Positions 40,289 through 49,331 of a stretch of 64,000 nucleotides of DNA are shown here, piece by piece (positions within the stretch are counted from its first letter, which is position 1; every line of letters begins with the position of its first letter). A program made the translations under genes and the position numbers. Origin of the DNA: UBA8919 sp041658185 (GTDB lineage: Bacteria > Elusimicrobiota > UBA8919); assembly GCA_041658185.1 (NCBI GenBank), contig JBBAAR010000005.1, positions 1 to 64,000 on the forward strand. The letters are read 5' to 3'. Below the pieces are notes generated by a model that worked only from the letters and a program-made list of their open reading frames with translations, was not told where the DNA came from and made no database searches.

Positions 40289-41998
40289 ATGACAAAAAAA
40301 ATTTCTTTTGTTTGTATTCAGATAATTGTTTTTTCAACCCCGCTCGCTTTTTATACAGGAACAAAAGATAATTTTCTAATCAAAGAAACTATTTTTTACA
40401 TTTTGGGGCTTGCGGTTGCCCTGCTTCTTATACTGAAAATATTGGTAAAAAAGCAGCAGATTAAAAGCGGGTGGCTCGGGTTTCCGCTTATTTTATATCT
40501 TGCGGCGATTGCGTCGTCTTCAGTTAATGCGGTTCACCGCCAATTGGTTTTTGAATTTCTCTTTTTTTGGATTGTGATTACTTCCGTTTATTTTACTGCC
40601 AGAGAGTTTTCCGATAATGATTCAAAAAAAATTTTAGACATAATATTCGTTTCAACATTTATAGTGACTGTTTACGGAGTTTTGCAATATCTCGGACTTG
40701 ACCCCGTTAAATGGCTTTATGATTTCAGCGGAAAGCCATTCTCAACATTCGGTAATCCCAACTTTTTTTCAGGTTATCTTTTGCTCGTTTTCCCTCTGAT
40801 TTTTGTAAAAATGATTTCAACCCGACAACCGTCAAAACATATTTTCTGGATGGTTTTCTGTTTTCTCGTAGTGTTTAATATAGGAATTGCAAAAACACGC
40901 GGAGCGTGGCTTGCATTTTTTTTGGCGGTGGTATGTTTAACCGTCTGGCAGAAGATGTATCTGAAAGTTAGATTCATAACGGCAAAGAGAATTTTTAGAG
41001 GAACTTTCTGGCTTTTCCTTTTGTTCTCGGCGGTATTTATTATTTCAATTGACAGATTCAATATGATAAAAAGTTTTTTCGGCGAAAAAAATGTATCGGT
41101 TAACGAAAGGATTTTTAAGTGGAAAACAGGCATGGAAATGATAAAAGAGCATCCGTTCTTCGGTGTCGGCGCCGGAAACCTTAAAGTTAATTTTGCGAAT
41201 TACCAGTCAAAAATTAAAAGAAGTTTCCGGTTAAAAAGCACAAGCGAATCAAATCTGCATAACGAGTTTTTACAAAGATTTTCCGAAACCGGTATTTTCG
41301 GCATCATCGCTTTCATATCGGTATTTTTTGTTTTCTTTTTCCGGTGTGCAAAATTACTGTATGACAAGATGAAATCGGAAGAGTCGGAGTTCAATCTGAT
41401 TATGGGTATTTTTACCGGCGCATTTTCCGTTTTCGTATATGGTTTAACCAATTTTCCTTTTTCAATAGTCCCGGTTGCATCATCAATGTTTGTGCTTTTC
41501 GGCATCTCGGAATCATTAGAAGAAAAAAAATATCTTACGAAGACCTCTCAAAAACATCCGTCTCTTCTTTTATTTTTGGTAATTCTTACGGGTTGGATAT
41601 TTCTAATTTGTGAAATAGTGATTCCACGGTTTACAAGCGATATTGCCCGACGGAAAGGCGATTTATATTTTTCTGTAAATGCCCTGCAACTCGCAGCATC
41701 AGAATATGAAAAAGCGATAAAATTGGATTATTACCATTCTGAAAGAACCGCATTTGATTTGGGCGAGGCGTACAGAAAATTTGATGAGTATGATAAAGCA
41801 ATTGCCGCTTACAAAATTTCAGTCGCTTTAAGAAATTACGGCGAGGTTTATAACAATATGGGCAACTGTTACTATTTTAAAGGGGATTTTGATAATGCGC
41901 TTTTTTACTGGAAAAAGGCGACGGGAATAGGATTACCCGATGAAGAAACCCAACAACAGGTATTAAAGTCAATTGCCGTTCTTGAAAACAAAAAATGA
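40289..41998 (+). CDS. O-antigen-ligase-like membrane protein with TPR tail
   Basis: A 569-residue protein with about ten membrane helices and the Wzy_C/O-antigen ligase signature around a large external loop (FGVGAGNLKVNFANYQSKI, NLHNEFLQRFSETGIFG). After a final helix (about residues 430-450) a soluble tail has TPR-like units (FDLGEAYRKFDEYDKAIAAY; VYNNMGNCYYFKGDFDNALF). Such proteins join or polymerise surface glycans, though some members glycosylate pilins. It starts on the base after the previous stop (TAAATG). Target unknown. Confidence 0.82.
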   Translation: MTKKISFVCIQIIVFSTPLAFYTGTKDNFLIKETIFYILGLAVALLLILKILVKKQQIKSGWLGFPLILYLAAIASSSVNAVHRQLVFEFLFFWIVITSVYFTAREFSDNDSKKILDIIFVSTFIVTVYGVLQYLGLDPVKWLYDFSGKPFSTFGNPNFFSGYLLLVFPLIFVKMISTRQPSKHIFWMVFCFLVVFNIGIAKTRGAWLAFFLAVVCLTVWQKMYLKVRFITAKRIFRGTFWLFLLFSAVFIISIDRFNMIKSFFGEKNVSVNERIFKWKTGMEMIKEHPFFGVGAGNLKVNFANYQSKIKRSFRLKSTSESNLHNEFLQRFSETGIFGIIAFISVFFVFFFRCAKLLYDKMKSEESEFNLIMGIFTGAFSVFVYGLTNFPFSIVPVASSMFVLFGISESLEEKKYLTKTSQKHPSLLLFLVILTGWIFLICEIVIPRFTSDIARRKGDLYFSVNALQLAASEYEKAIKLDYYHSERTAFDLGEAYRKFDEYDKAIAAYKISVALRNYGEVYNNMGNCYYFKGDFDNALFYWKKATGIGLPDEETQQQVLKSIAVLENKK

Positions 41999-42564
41999 AA
42001 ACCGGAATTCCCATTATAATATCTGCGCCGTCGGGTGCGGGAAAAACAACACTTATTAAACTTCTTATGAGAAATGTGAGAGGGCTTTTCTACTCCGTTT
42101 CCGCCACGACCCGCCCGCCGTCAAAAAAGGAAAAAAACGGCAGGGATTATTTTTTTATATCGGAAAAAGAATTTTTACAAAAAAAAAAAGCGAATGAATT
42201 CATAGAAACGGCGCAAGTTCACGGGCATCATTACGGAACGCTGAAAAAACAACTTGACCAAAAACTTAAAACCGGCGATGTTATACTGGATGTTGATGTG
42301 ATAGGTGCAATCAATGTAAGAAAACATTACCCGCAGTCGCTTTTGATTTTCATTGCTCCTCCGTCCATGAAAATTTTAGAAGAGCGTATAAAAAACCGGC
42401 ACCGTGATACGGAAAAAGAGATTCAAAGACGGCTTAAAAATGCCCGCAAAGAAATGAGATATAAAAAATTTTATGATTATGTAATCGTTAACGATAAACT
42501 TGACAAGGCATTTAACAAGTTAAAAAAAATAATAAAAAATAGGAGGAAAAAAAATGTCAATTAA
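41995..42564 (+). CDS. gmk: Guanylate kinase
   Basis: A 189-residue guanylate kinase converting GMP plus ATP to GDP. P-loop SAPSGAGKTTLIK, the GMP-binding SATTRPPSKKEKNGRDYFFIS, VILDVDVIGAINVRK and the lid region RIKNRHRDTEKEIQRRL are intact, and the length fits the family. It overlaps the previous stop (ATGA) and coaC. In many bacteria rpoZ lies between gmk and coaBC; no omega gene is present here. Confidence 0.96.
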   Translation: MKTGIPIIISAPSGAGKTTLIKLLMRNVRGLFYSVSATTRPPSKKEKNGRDYFFISEKEFLQKKKANEFIETAQVHGHHYGTLKKQLDQKLKTGDVILDVDVIGAINVRKHYPQSLLIFIAPPSMKILEERIKNRHRDTEKEIQRRLKNARKEMRYKKFYDYVIVNDKLDKAFNKLKKIIKNRRKKNVN

Positions 42565-43099
42565 AAATAAAAACATTATCGTGGGCATAAGCGGTTCAAT
42601 CGCCGCATATAAATCCGCAGAGATAATACGGATTTTGATTAAAGAAAAAGCAACGGTAATTCCCGTTATGACGAAAAATGCCGCAGAATTTGTTACGCCT
42701 TTAACAATTCAGACACTTTCAAAAAACAGGGTTTATATTGATATCTTCGCAAATAATTTTGATTGGGAGATAGAACATATAACAATAGCGAAAAAATCGG
42801 ATTTATTTTTGATTGCGCCCGCCACTGCAAATGTTATTGCAAAAATTGCATCAGGCATTGCCGACGATTCCCTCACAACGCTTGTGCTGTCCGTAAGGTG
42901 TCCGGTTGTAATCTGTCCCGCGATGAACTCGGAAATGTACAAAAATCCGCTCACGCAAAAAAACATTTCTTACCTTAAAAAACTCGGATATTATTTTATA
43001 GGACCCGAAAAAGGCGAACTTGCCTGCGGCGGCGACGAAATCGGAAGAATGTCAGAACCGAGAAAAATTATATCCGAGATTAATAAAATCTTAAAATAA
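42554..43099 (+). CDS. coaC: Phosphopantothenoylcysteine decarboxylase (CoaC half)
   Basis: A 181-residue flavoprotein domain of coenzyme A synthesis. Hallmarks are GISGSIAAYKSAEIIR, the catalytic His in WEIEHITIAKKSD, the PAMNSEMY motif and the ACGGDEIGRM flap with its Cys. Most bacteria have one CoaBC protein; here the frame stops right after the CoaC domain (EINKILK). The CoaB half is encoded separately at 48708-49331, beyond a 5.6-kb A+T-rich island. AGGAGG ribosome site. Confidence 0.93.
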   Translation: MSIKNKNIIVGISGSIAAYKSAEIIRILIKEKATVIPVMTKNAAEFVTPLTIQTLSKNRVYIDIFANNFDWEIEHITIAKKSDLFLIAPATANVIAKIASGIADDSLTTLVLSVRCPVVICPAMNSEMYKNPLTQKNISYLKKLGYYFIGPEKGELACGGDEIGRMSEPRKIISEINKILK

Positions 43100-43254
43100 T
43101 ACTTGTCTCTGATACTTGTATATTATTACAATAAATCATTACTTTTGGATTTTGCCTGATTTCTCAAGTTTTGAACGGAAGTTGTTCAAAAAATAATTGA
43201 AAGCACACATAAATAGAAAATGTCAAGTGGTTTAATTTTCTTTGGTTTATATAG
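43100..43254. other. Left flank of A+T-rich island
   Basis: A 155-base non-coding stretch between coaC and the island. It holds a perfect inverted repeat TTTTGAAC-GGAAGTT-GTTCAAAA (about 43173-43195). No convincing promoter or direct repeat matching the right flank is visible; TGATTTCTC occurs in both flanks, which may be chance. Confidence 0.5.
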
Positions 43255-45870
43255 ATGAAAAGAAAAATTTATTTTTATTTGTTTAGTGTGTTGTTCATAA
43301 TAATTAAATACTTCCCATTGTTATTATATGCCGATGTTTCTGAAAAATGGAAAGAGAGTTATAACAAATTAAATGAAAAATATAAACTTGCTGAAAAATA
43401 TATTCAGGAACATAAATATAAAGAAGCTGAATTAATATACGAAGGGATTCTGTCTGTAGAATATGACAGCAATTCACGTGTTTTTAATAATCAAAATAGC
43501 TCGATGATATCATTTTATTATAATAATTTAAAAAATTCAATAGGCACTATCAAAATATGTCAAGAATTAATTAAAAAATATCCAGAACAACATATATCTG
43601 TAATCGCAGGATTTTATCTTGGACAAGCATATGAATCTCTTAATAAAAAGGAAAAAGCGATAAACGCATATCGCGAATGTATTAAACTGCATCTTAAAAA
43701 GTTTTCATCACAAATTACACAAAATAGTTTTCCAACACAATCTACACAACGAATAGGCCTTTTACTTGGGTTAAATGAATATGGTGCTGCAGAGTTTAAA
43801 AAATTAATTAACGAAACTCCAAATGATGAAATTAATCGTTGCAAAGAAAGGAACATGGTAAATCTCATATATAATTATACGGACTGTAACAAAGAACCGC
43901 TACAATTATATGTAAAAACCATATGGGAACATCTACCAACAGAACAATTATTTACTATTTTTAACGATATATTACAAAAATATCCAAATTGTAAACTTGC
44001 TCCATATATACATTTTCGAAGAGCAGAATTGTATCATTCACGATATAATGAAGAAAAAAAACAGCAGGATTTCAAGACAGCGATGGATGAGTATAACTGG
44101 ATTTTAAACAGTAGTACTGATTATATTTTCCCAGAATCAAGTTATGAAGGATTTTATTCAAGAATTATTTGTTATAAAATGAATTCATTGATGAAAGCAT
44201 TAACCACATTTAGAATTGCGCAATTAGTAGAAGACATAGATTCTGAACAAGCAGAAAAAGAATATGAAAAAGTGATAAAATTATATCCTTATGCCACTGA
44301 TTTTTATAATAAAAGTTTGAAAATAAGTTCTTACATTGCAATTTTAAGGATGCATCTTAATAAATATAAAGATAAAGTTCCACTACCTCAAGTTGAAAAA
44401 ATCTGCAAATTGCTTATTGATAATTATGCTGATACGAAGTGGGATGGAAGATTAATTGGTAATATTGCCTTAAATTATTTGGCACAATATTACGATAGAG
44501 TTAACAAAATAACTGATAGCATAAAAATAAGGCGAATTCTTTTAAATAAATATTCTTCCGGTATAGATTGGACTGATGTAGCGATATTAAGAAACCTTGT
44601 AGAGGAAATAGAGAAGATTTATGGAAATTCCACTGCGATTCAAGAGTGTGAAGAACTTCTCAAAAAAAATATATCCAAAAGTATGAATTTATGTGCCCAA
44701 TTTGTTCTCGCAGAATTAAAACTAAAAAGTGGGGCAAAGTTTTTTGATGTTGCAGATGAATACAGAAAAGTGATTAAAATTGATCCAGAAATGTGTAAAC
44801 ATGTGAATATATGTGGTTGTACGCCAGCAAATCTTGTTATTCAAGCGGAACATAGAGCAAAATCTTTAGAAAAATTTGCCAATTATGTAGGCGATCCTCC
44901 GAATATTGAATTGTTTAAATTTTTGGAACCTGATTATTTAAAAAGTAGCGAAGTGGAAGAATTTTTATCAGTAAGAACTGAATTTGTACTTGCCAATATA
45001 GATGAACTTGTAAATATAATTTCCGTTAGAGAAATAATACTTAAAATTGGTGAAAAATCAATATACCCAGTAATTGATTGCTATTGTAAAAATAATGACA
45101 CAAGAAAAAATTATGTAATTATCGAAATAATCCTTTCTCTTGCAAAAGAGTATCCTGATAAAACAGCAAAAGAAATTATCAGTTTTTATCACAAATCATC
45201 CACTCAACTCAAACAGAAGTTGTTTTTGGTTATTTCAAAAATACCGCATCATTCGTTTGAAAATATTTTGAAAGAGAATCTTAATTCACAGAATCCAGAA
45301 ATTAGACTCGGAGCGATTCAAGATTTGTATAACTTAAAATCAAAAGATCTTCCCGAAATTTTAGTAAAAACACTTTATGATTCAGACGACAATGTTAAAC
45401 ACACTGCTATAAAATTAATGGGAGAATCGATGAACTTATGTTTCTCAAAGATATTAATTAAAAGATTAAGAGATCAAGAACCGTGTGATACGAATAGTAC
45501 GGAACATTTTATTGAAGAAGCTTTATCAAAATATGGTGATTCAATTTTGACAGATTTAGAAAAAGAATATCTATTTGAAGAAAATGAAGAAAATAGTAGC
45601 ATTAGATATCCGTATATGTCAAAAAGCGGTAAGATTAGATGTTCTTGTATAAATATAGCCGGACGTATAAAAAGTCAAAAATCATTTGAGTTTTTAAAAA
45701 AATGTCTTAAGGTTTCAAGAAACCCAACTCTCCGATGGAATGTAATTTACACATTACATAAAATTAATCCGGAAAAAGCGCACCCGATTATTGAACAAAT
45801 TCTTAAAAGCGACGACTCATTTAGTGAATCATTAAAAGCCGATATAAAGTCAAATTTTTTGGAACCGTAA
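43255..45870 (+). CDS. Large exported TPR/HEAT-repeat protein
   Basis: An 871-residue, A+T-rich gene. The signal peptide ends near LLLYA. TPR-like helices run through residues 40-560 (EHKYKEAELIYEGIL; LGQAYESLNKKEKAINAYRE; EKEYEKVIKLYPYATDFY), and the C-terminal 250 residues look like HEAT repeats (NPEIRLGAIQDLYNLKSKDL; DDNVKHTAIKLMGESM; NPTLRWNVIYTLHKINPEKA). No catalytic motif. It probably forms a periplasmic or surface scaffold with the next two exported proteins. Codon choice is visibly more A/T-ending than in the flanking coaC and coaB genes. Confidence 0.75.
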   Translation: MKRKIYFYLFSVLFIIIKYFPLLLYADVSEKWKESYNKLNEKYKLAEKYIQEHKYKEAELIYEGILSVEYDSNSRVFNNQNSSMISFYYNNLKNSIGTIKICQELIKKYPEQHISVIAGFYLGQAYESLNKKEKAINAYRECIKLHLKKFSSQITQNSFPTQSTQRIGLLLGLNEYGAAEFKKLINETPNDEINRCKERNMVNLIYNYTDCNKEPLQLYVKTIWEHLPTEQLFTIFNDILQKYPNCKLAPYIHFRRAELYHSRYNEEKKQQDFKTAMDEYNWILNSSTDYIFPESSYEGFYSRIICYKMNSLMKALTTFRIAQLVEDIDSEQAEKEYEKVIKLYPYATDFYNKSLKISSYIAILRMHLNKYKDKVPLPQVEKICKLLIDNYADTKWDGRLIGNIALNYLAQYYDRVNKITDSIKIRRILLNKYSSGIDWTDVAILRNLVEEIEKIYGNSTAIQECEELLKKNISKSMNLCAQFVLAELKLKSGAKFFDVADEYRKVIKIDPEMCKHVNICGCTPANLVIQAEHRAKSLEKFANYVGDPPNIELFKFLEPDYLKSSEVEEFLSVRTEFVLANIDELVNIISVREIILKIGEKSIYPVIDCYCKNNDTRKNYVIIEIILSLAKEYPDKTAKEIISFYHKSSTQLKQKLFLVISKIPHHSFENILKENLNSQNPEIRLGAIQDLYNLKSKDLPEILVKTLYDSDDNVKHTAIKLMGESMNLCFSKILIKRLRDQEPCDTNSTEHFIEEALSKYGDSILTDLEKEYLFEENEENSSIRYPYMSKSGKIRCSCINIAGRIKSQKSFEFLKKCLKVSRNPTLRWNVIYTLHKINPEKAHPIIEQILKSDDSFSESLKADIKSNFLEP

Positions 45871-45884
45871 AAAAAGAGATTAAA

Positions 45885-47990
45885 ATGTATATACACATAA
45901 ATAAAACATTGAAAATATTTTTTCTCATCTTGGTTATTTTTAGGGTAGAGTTATTTTCTAATTTACTCAAAGTTTATGCAGAAAAAAATAATAATGATGT
46001 TTTCCCAAAATTAGTTGAAGCTTTTCCAAATCCACCGTTACCTAATCTTCAAATAGGGCAAATAAAAAATGAGCAAGATTTTCATTTTTTTACAATCCAA
46101 GAAGGTCTCATATTATATCATCAACAAGAAAATAAATGGCAAAGATATAATAATTTGATGGGTTATGAGTCCTATGGATTGTTAAAAAATGTTATCAAAA
46201 CAGATGAAAGAATATGGATTGTATTAGAAAAAGGTACGATTGGTATTTCCAGAAATTTAGACCCAATTTCGCTTGATTTTTCTACAGATGTAATCGGATA
46301 CAAAAACCCATTTGTTTATTTTCTTATTTTAAGTGATGGGTTAAAACACCGCAAAGTTGAAGATAATTATGAAAAATATTATAGAGAAGATTTCAACGGG
46401 AAAATTACTCTTAGATGTTTTAATATAAAAAACAACAAATTATCTGATATTTATTCTGATGAACTAAAAGACACAGGATATTTTTATTCAGCTATTTTTT
46501 ATAAAAACCATTTTTGGCTTGCCTTTGAGAAAAAACTTATAACAATTAGTATTGAAGGCGAAGTAAAAGATCTCAGCAGTGTAAAAGATTTTCCCAATCA
46601 AGTTGTAGATTTTCTGATTTATAATGATACTTTATATTTTTCCTCGGACGGCATATATGAATGTGTTTGTGATGATTCTTCTAACTCAATACCAAAAGTT
46701 AAAAAAATAATCTCGGATTATCGGAATGTGCAGTTTAAATCTCAAACCCCATACGATGATGGTGTTTTTATCGTTCCTGAGAATTCACCTTTGATGAATA
46801 CTATTTTAAATTTCACATCAAAAAATTCGTCATTAAAACCCTTTAAACTATTTTTACCGTATCCGAAACCTTCTTCGCCTGACAAAATTTTATATTTCAA
46901 TAATCATTTGTGGCTGCTCTCGTTACCATATAGGGTTGTTGCAAAAATGAATATCCAAGAGAATAAGTATTCATATTACTTGTTTGAAGAAGGGATGCCG
47001 GGAGAAATACAATATCTTGTTGAGAACAGTAGTGAGGTTTGGTTTACTTGTAGAACTCACGGAGTAATAAAGTACGAGAAAATTAAGAAATCGTGGGAAC
47101 TTTTTCCGATTACATGGAAATTCCCAGAGATAAATGTGTCTGAAATTACAATGAATAGTGATTATGTATTTGTTAATAGTCATGACCGGTATGGGGATCC
47201 TATCAAATATTGTGTGATTAACAAAAAAACTGGTTCAACAGAATTGTTAAATAATGAAGATTTACAAAAAAGATTTATCCCTTCCTATATTGCTTTAAAG
47301 TATAAATATGTGTGGACCCCGTTATTATTTTTATTAAACTTGCCTCTTACTGGGATTGATATAGACCATAAAAGATACCTTATACAAAAGGAAAATTATT
47401 CATTGCTTAGCACTAATCTTGAAGATGAAAAAGGATATAGTTATGGTGCTATAGTAAAGTTTGATTATTCTACTAAAAAAGTTGAGATATTTAAATTACC
47501 ATCTCATCACTTTCGTAAATATCTTAAAACTTCAGTGAGTCCATTCCAAATAACGGGTGATGAAAATATCGTTTGGGGAATAGCGAATGAAAAGGGGATA
47601 TTTAAATTTGATTTAAGAAATAATGAATTTTATGAAACTGAAAAATGGTTTAATGAGTTCCAAAATAATTGGAGTATTGGAGAGGATAAAGATAGAATAT
47701 TTATCGGCTGTGGAAGAAAAAATGATATATTTTTAAAAATATTAGACAAAACAAGCAAATCTATTCGATCTTTCGGCACAGAAGTCGGTATCACAAATAC
47801 GCCTTCTACATATTATTTTAATGAACAATATGATTTTTTTGCAACTTCTAATGAACTTATTTATTATGATAAAAAAAATCAAAAATGGGGGAAACTAACT
47901 AAGGAATGGTCAAGATTATACCAATCAGATTATAATATTTATGTAAATACTTCCGGCAAATATTATAAAATAATAACTGAAAGAAAGTAA
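45885..47990 (+). CDS. Exported beta-propeller-like protein
   Basis: A 701-residue exported protein (signal peptide in the first 32 residues). Short recurring units with Trp next to hydrophobic strands (RIWIVLEKGTIGI; FWLAFEKKLITI; VWFTCRTHGVIKYEKIKKSW; VWGIANEKGIFKFD; KDRIFIGCGRKNDIF) suggest one or two beta-propellers like those in two-component-regulator propeller proteins, but no kinase is attached. It is the second gene of the A+T-rich island, 14 bp after the TPR/HEAT gene. Function unknown. Confidence 0.65.
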   Translation: MYIHINKTLKIFFLILVIFRVELFSNLLKVYAEKNNNDVFPKLVEAFPNPPLPNLQIGQIKNEQDFHFFTIQEGLILYHQQENKWQRYNNLMGYESYGLLKNVIKTDERIWIVLEKGTIGISRNLDPISLDFSTDVIGYKNPFVYFLILSDGLKHRKVEDNYEKYYREDFNGKITLRCFNIKNNKLSDIYSDELKDTGYFYSAIFYKNHFWLAFEKKLITISIEGEVKDLSSVKDFPNQVVDFLIYNDTLYFSSDGIYECVCDDSSNSIPKVKKIISDYRNVQFKSQTPYDDGVFIVPENSPLMNTILNFTSKNSSLKPFKLFLPYPKPSSPDKILYFNNHLWLLSLPYRVVAKMNIQENKYSYYLFEEGMPGEIQYLVENSSEVWFTCRTHGVIKYEKIKKSWELFPITWKFPEINVSEITMNSDYVFVNSHDRYGDPIKYCVINKKTGSTELLNNEDLQKRFIPSYIALKYKYVWTPLLFLLNLPLTGIDIDHKRYLIQKENYSLLSTNLEDEKGYSYGAIVKFDYSTKKVEIFKLPSHHFRKYLKTSVSPFQITGDENIVWGIANEKGIFKFDLRNNEFYETEKWFNEFQNNWSIGEDKDRIFIGCGRKNDIFLKILDKTSKSIRSFGTEVGITNTPSTYYFNEQYDFFATSNELIYYDKKNQKWGKLTKEWSRLYQSDYNIYVNTSGKYYKIITERK

Positions 47991-48025
47991 ATATTACAAA
48001 CTGAAAGAGGCAGAGAAATAGTTTC

Positions 48026-48457
48026 ATGAAAAAAAGAAAAATCCTTTTTTTCTTTATTTGTTTAGCAATAACAGGTTGCCATAAAGGAACACATAAGTAT
48101 AGTTCTTATTACGAATTTAATCAGGTCAATAATGAGCTTGTAAAAATACAACATGGGAAACCAATAATATTTAAAATTGGAAACATGTATACGCTCTCTA
48201 TGGAGTTTAGCGAGCCGATGAAAGAAATTTATGCCCAGATTGGCGATAGAAATATTACATTTATTCCAGATGAAACAAGAATGAAATGGGAAGCAGTTTT
48301 TATGTTTCCCTCGGATGGTTCACTTGATAATGAAAAATTTATGAGATTTTCTGGAAAGGATTTAGCTGACACTCCCCTTATTATTACGGAATCAATCCCG
48401 GATAGTGCCTTAAATAGAGATGAAAATGGAAATTTCCCAGAAATTCAAGAGGGATAA
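48026..48457 (+). CDS. Small lipoprotein of the island
   Basis: A 143-residue lipoprotein: basic N-terminus, short hydrophobic core and lipobox AITGC. The mature part is beta-rich (YTLSMEFSEPMKEIYAQIGD; KWEAVFMFPSDG), recalling Ig-like domains, and ends in an acidic Asp/Asn segment. It is the third gene of the island and probably anchors to the membrane with the other two products outside the cytoplasm. No homology recognised. Confidence 0.7.
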   Translation: MKKRKILFFFICLAITGCHKGTHKYSSYYEFNQVNNELVKIQHGKPIIFKIGNMYTLSMEFSEPMKEIYAQIGDRNITFIPDETRMKWEAVFMFPSDGSLDNEKFMRFSGKDLADTPLIITESIPDSALNRDENGNFPEIQEG

Positions 48458-48707
48458 GAGTTAATCCCATTAATAATTGAGAAATAAATACACCACATAA
48501 AGAGATAAATTGACAGTTTATATTATTGCAGATTTTGAACAATATAAGAAATATTGAACAAATGTAATGGTGACAGTTCTGGGGTTAAGTGGTGTAAGTA
48601 TGATTTCTCCACTTTTCAACAATTTTGACAGTTATCATTTTGAAGTAAAAATGTCACAATTTCTTTTATAATCATCACTAAAATAGTATTGGAAATTTCA
48701 ATAAAAT
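48458..48707. other. Right flank of island: repeated TGACAGTT motifs
   Basis: A 250-base non-coding gap. TGACAGTT occurs three times (48511, 48571, 48626), spaced 60 and 55 bases, and TACACCAC (about 48489) is inverted as GTGGTGTA (about 48589). A TATAAT is present at 48667-48672 ahead of coaB, but no -35 at normal spacing. Possibly a regulatory region or an element end. Confidence 0.45.
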
Positions 48708-49331
48708 ATGAAGCAAAAAATTGTTCTGATAACGGCAGGTCCTACTAAAGAATACATTGACCCTGTGAGGTTTATATCAAATGACTCGTCGGGAAAAATG
48801 GGGTATTTGCTGGCGGAAGAGTCAAAAAAAAACGGTGCAAAAGTAATTTTGATAAGCGGTCCGACAAATTTGAAACCGCCTAAAAATGTAAAAGTTATAA
48901 ATGTTGTTTCAGCCGGACAAATGTTCACTCAGGTAAAAAAATATTTCAAAAAATGCGGTGTTTTTATATCCTGCGCCGCCGTCGGTGATTATAGAATTGA
49001 AAAGTTTTCAGAAAACAAAATCAAAAAAGCCGGCAATTCAATAAATCTAAAACTTATTCCAAATCCCGACATTCTTTTTGAGATTTCTAAAATCAAGGGT
49101 CCAAGAATACTTGTCGGTTTTGCGCTGGAGTCGGAAAATATAATAGAAAATGCGCTTAAAAAGTTAAGAGAGAAAAATCTTGATATGATTGTAGCGAACA
49201 CGGTTGACTCAATGAACAACGATAAGACGACAGGTGCAATCATCACAAAAAACAAAATTGAAAAATTTACAAATATCTCCAAAAAACTTTTGGCGGAAAA
49301 AATCACCAAAAAATATTATGGCTTATTTTAA
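48708..49331 (+). CDS. coaB: Phosphopantothenate-cysteine ligase (CoaB half)
   Basis: A 207-residue CoaB domain: LITAGPTKEYIDPVRFISN, SSGKMGYLLAEE, the nucleotide-binding AAVGDYR and the IVGFALESEN-like segment, ending with DMIVANTVDS and KTTGAIITKN. It couples phosphopantothenate to cysteine in CoA synthesis. It begins exactly where CoaB begins in fused CoaBC proteins and follows a 250-base gap after the island. The next gene overlaps its end by 14 bp. Confidence 0.93.
   Translation: MKQKIVLITAGPTKEYIDPVRFISNDSSGKMGYLLAEESKKNGAKVILISGPTNLKPPKNVKVINVVSAGQMFTQVKKYFKKCGVFISCAAVGDYRIEKFSENKIKKAGNSINLKLIPNPDILFEISKIKGPRILVGFALESENIIENALKKLREKNLDMIVANTVDSMNNDKTTGAIITKNKIEKFTNISKKLLAEKITKKYYGLF

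Noticed and set aside
43255..48457. Prophage or transposon between coaC and coaB
   Set aside because: No transposase, integrase, capsid or terminase gene and no clear target-site duplication; only composition and synteny suggest insertion.
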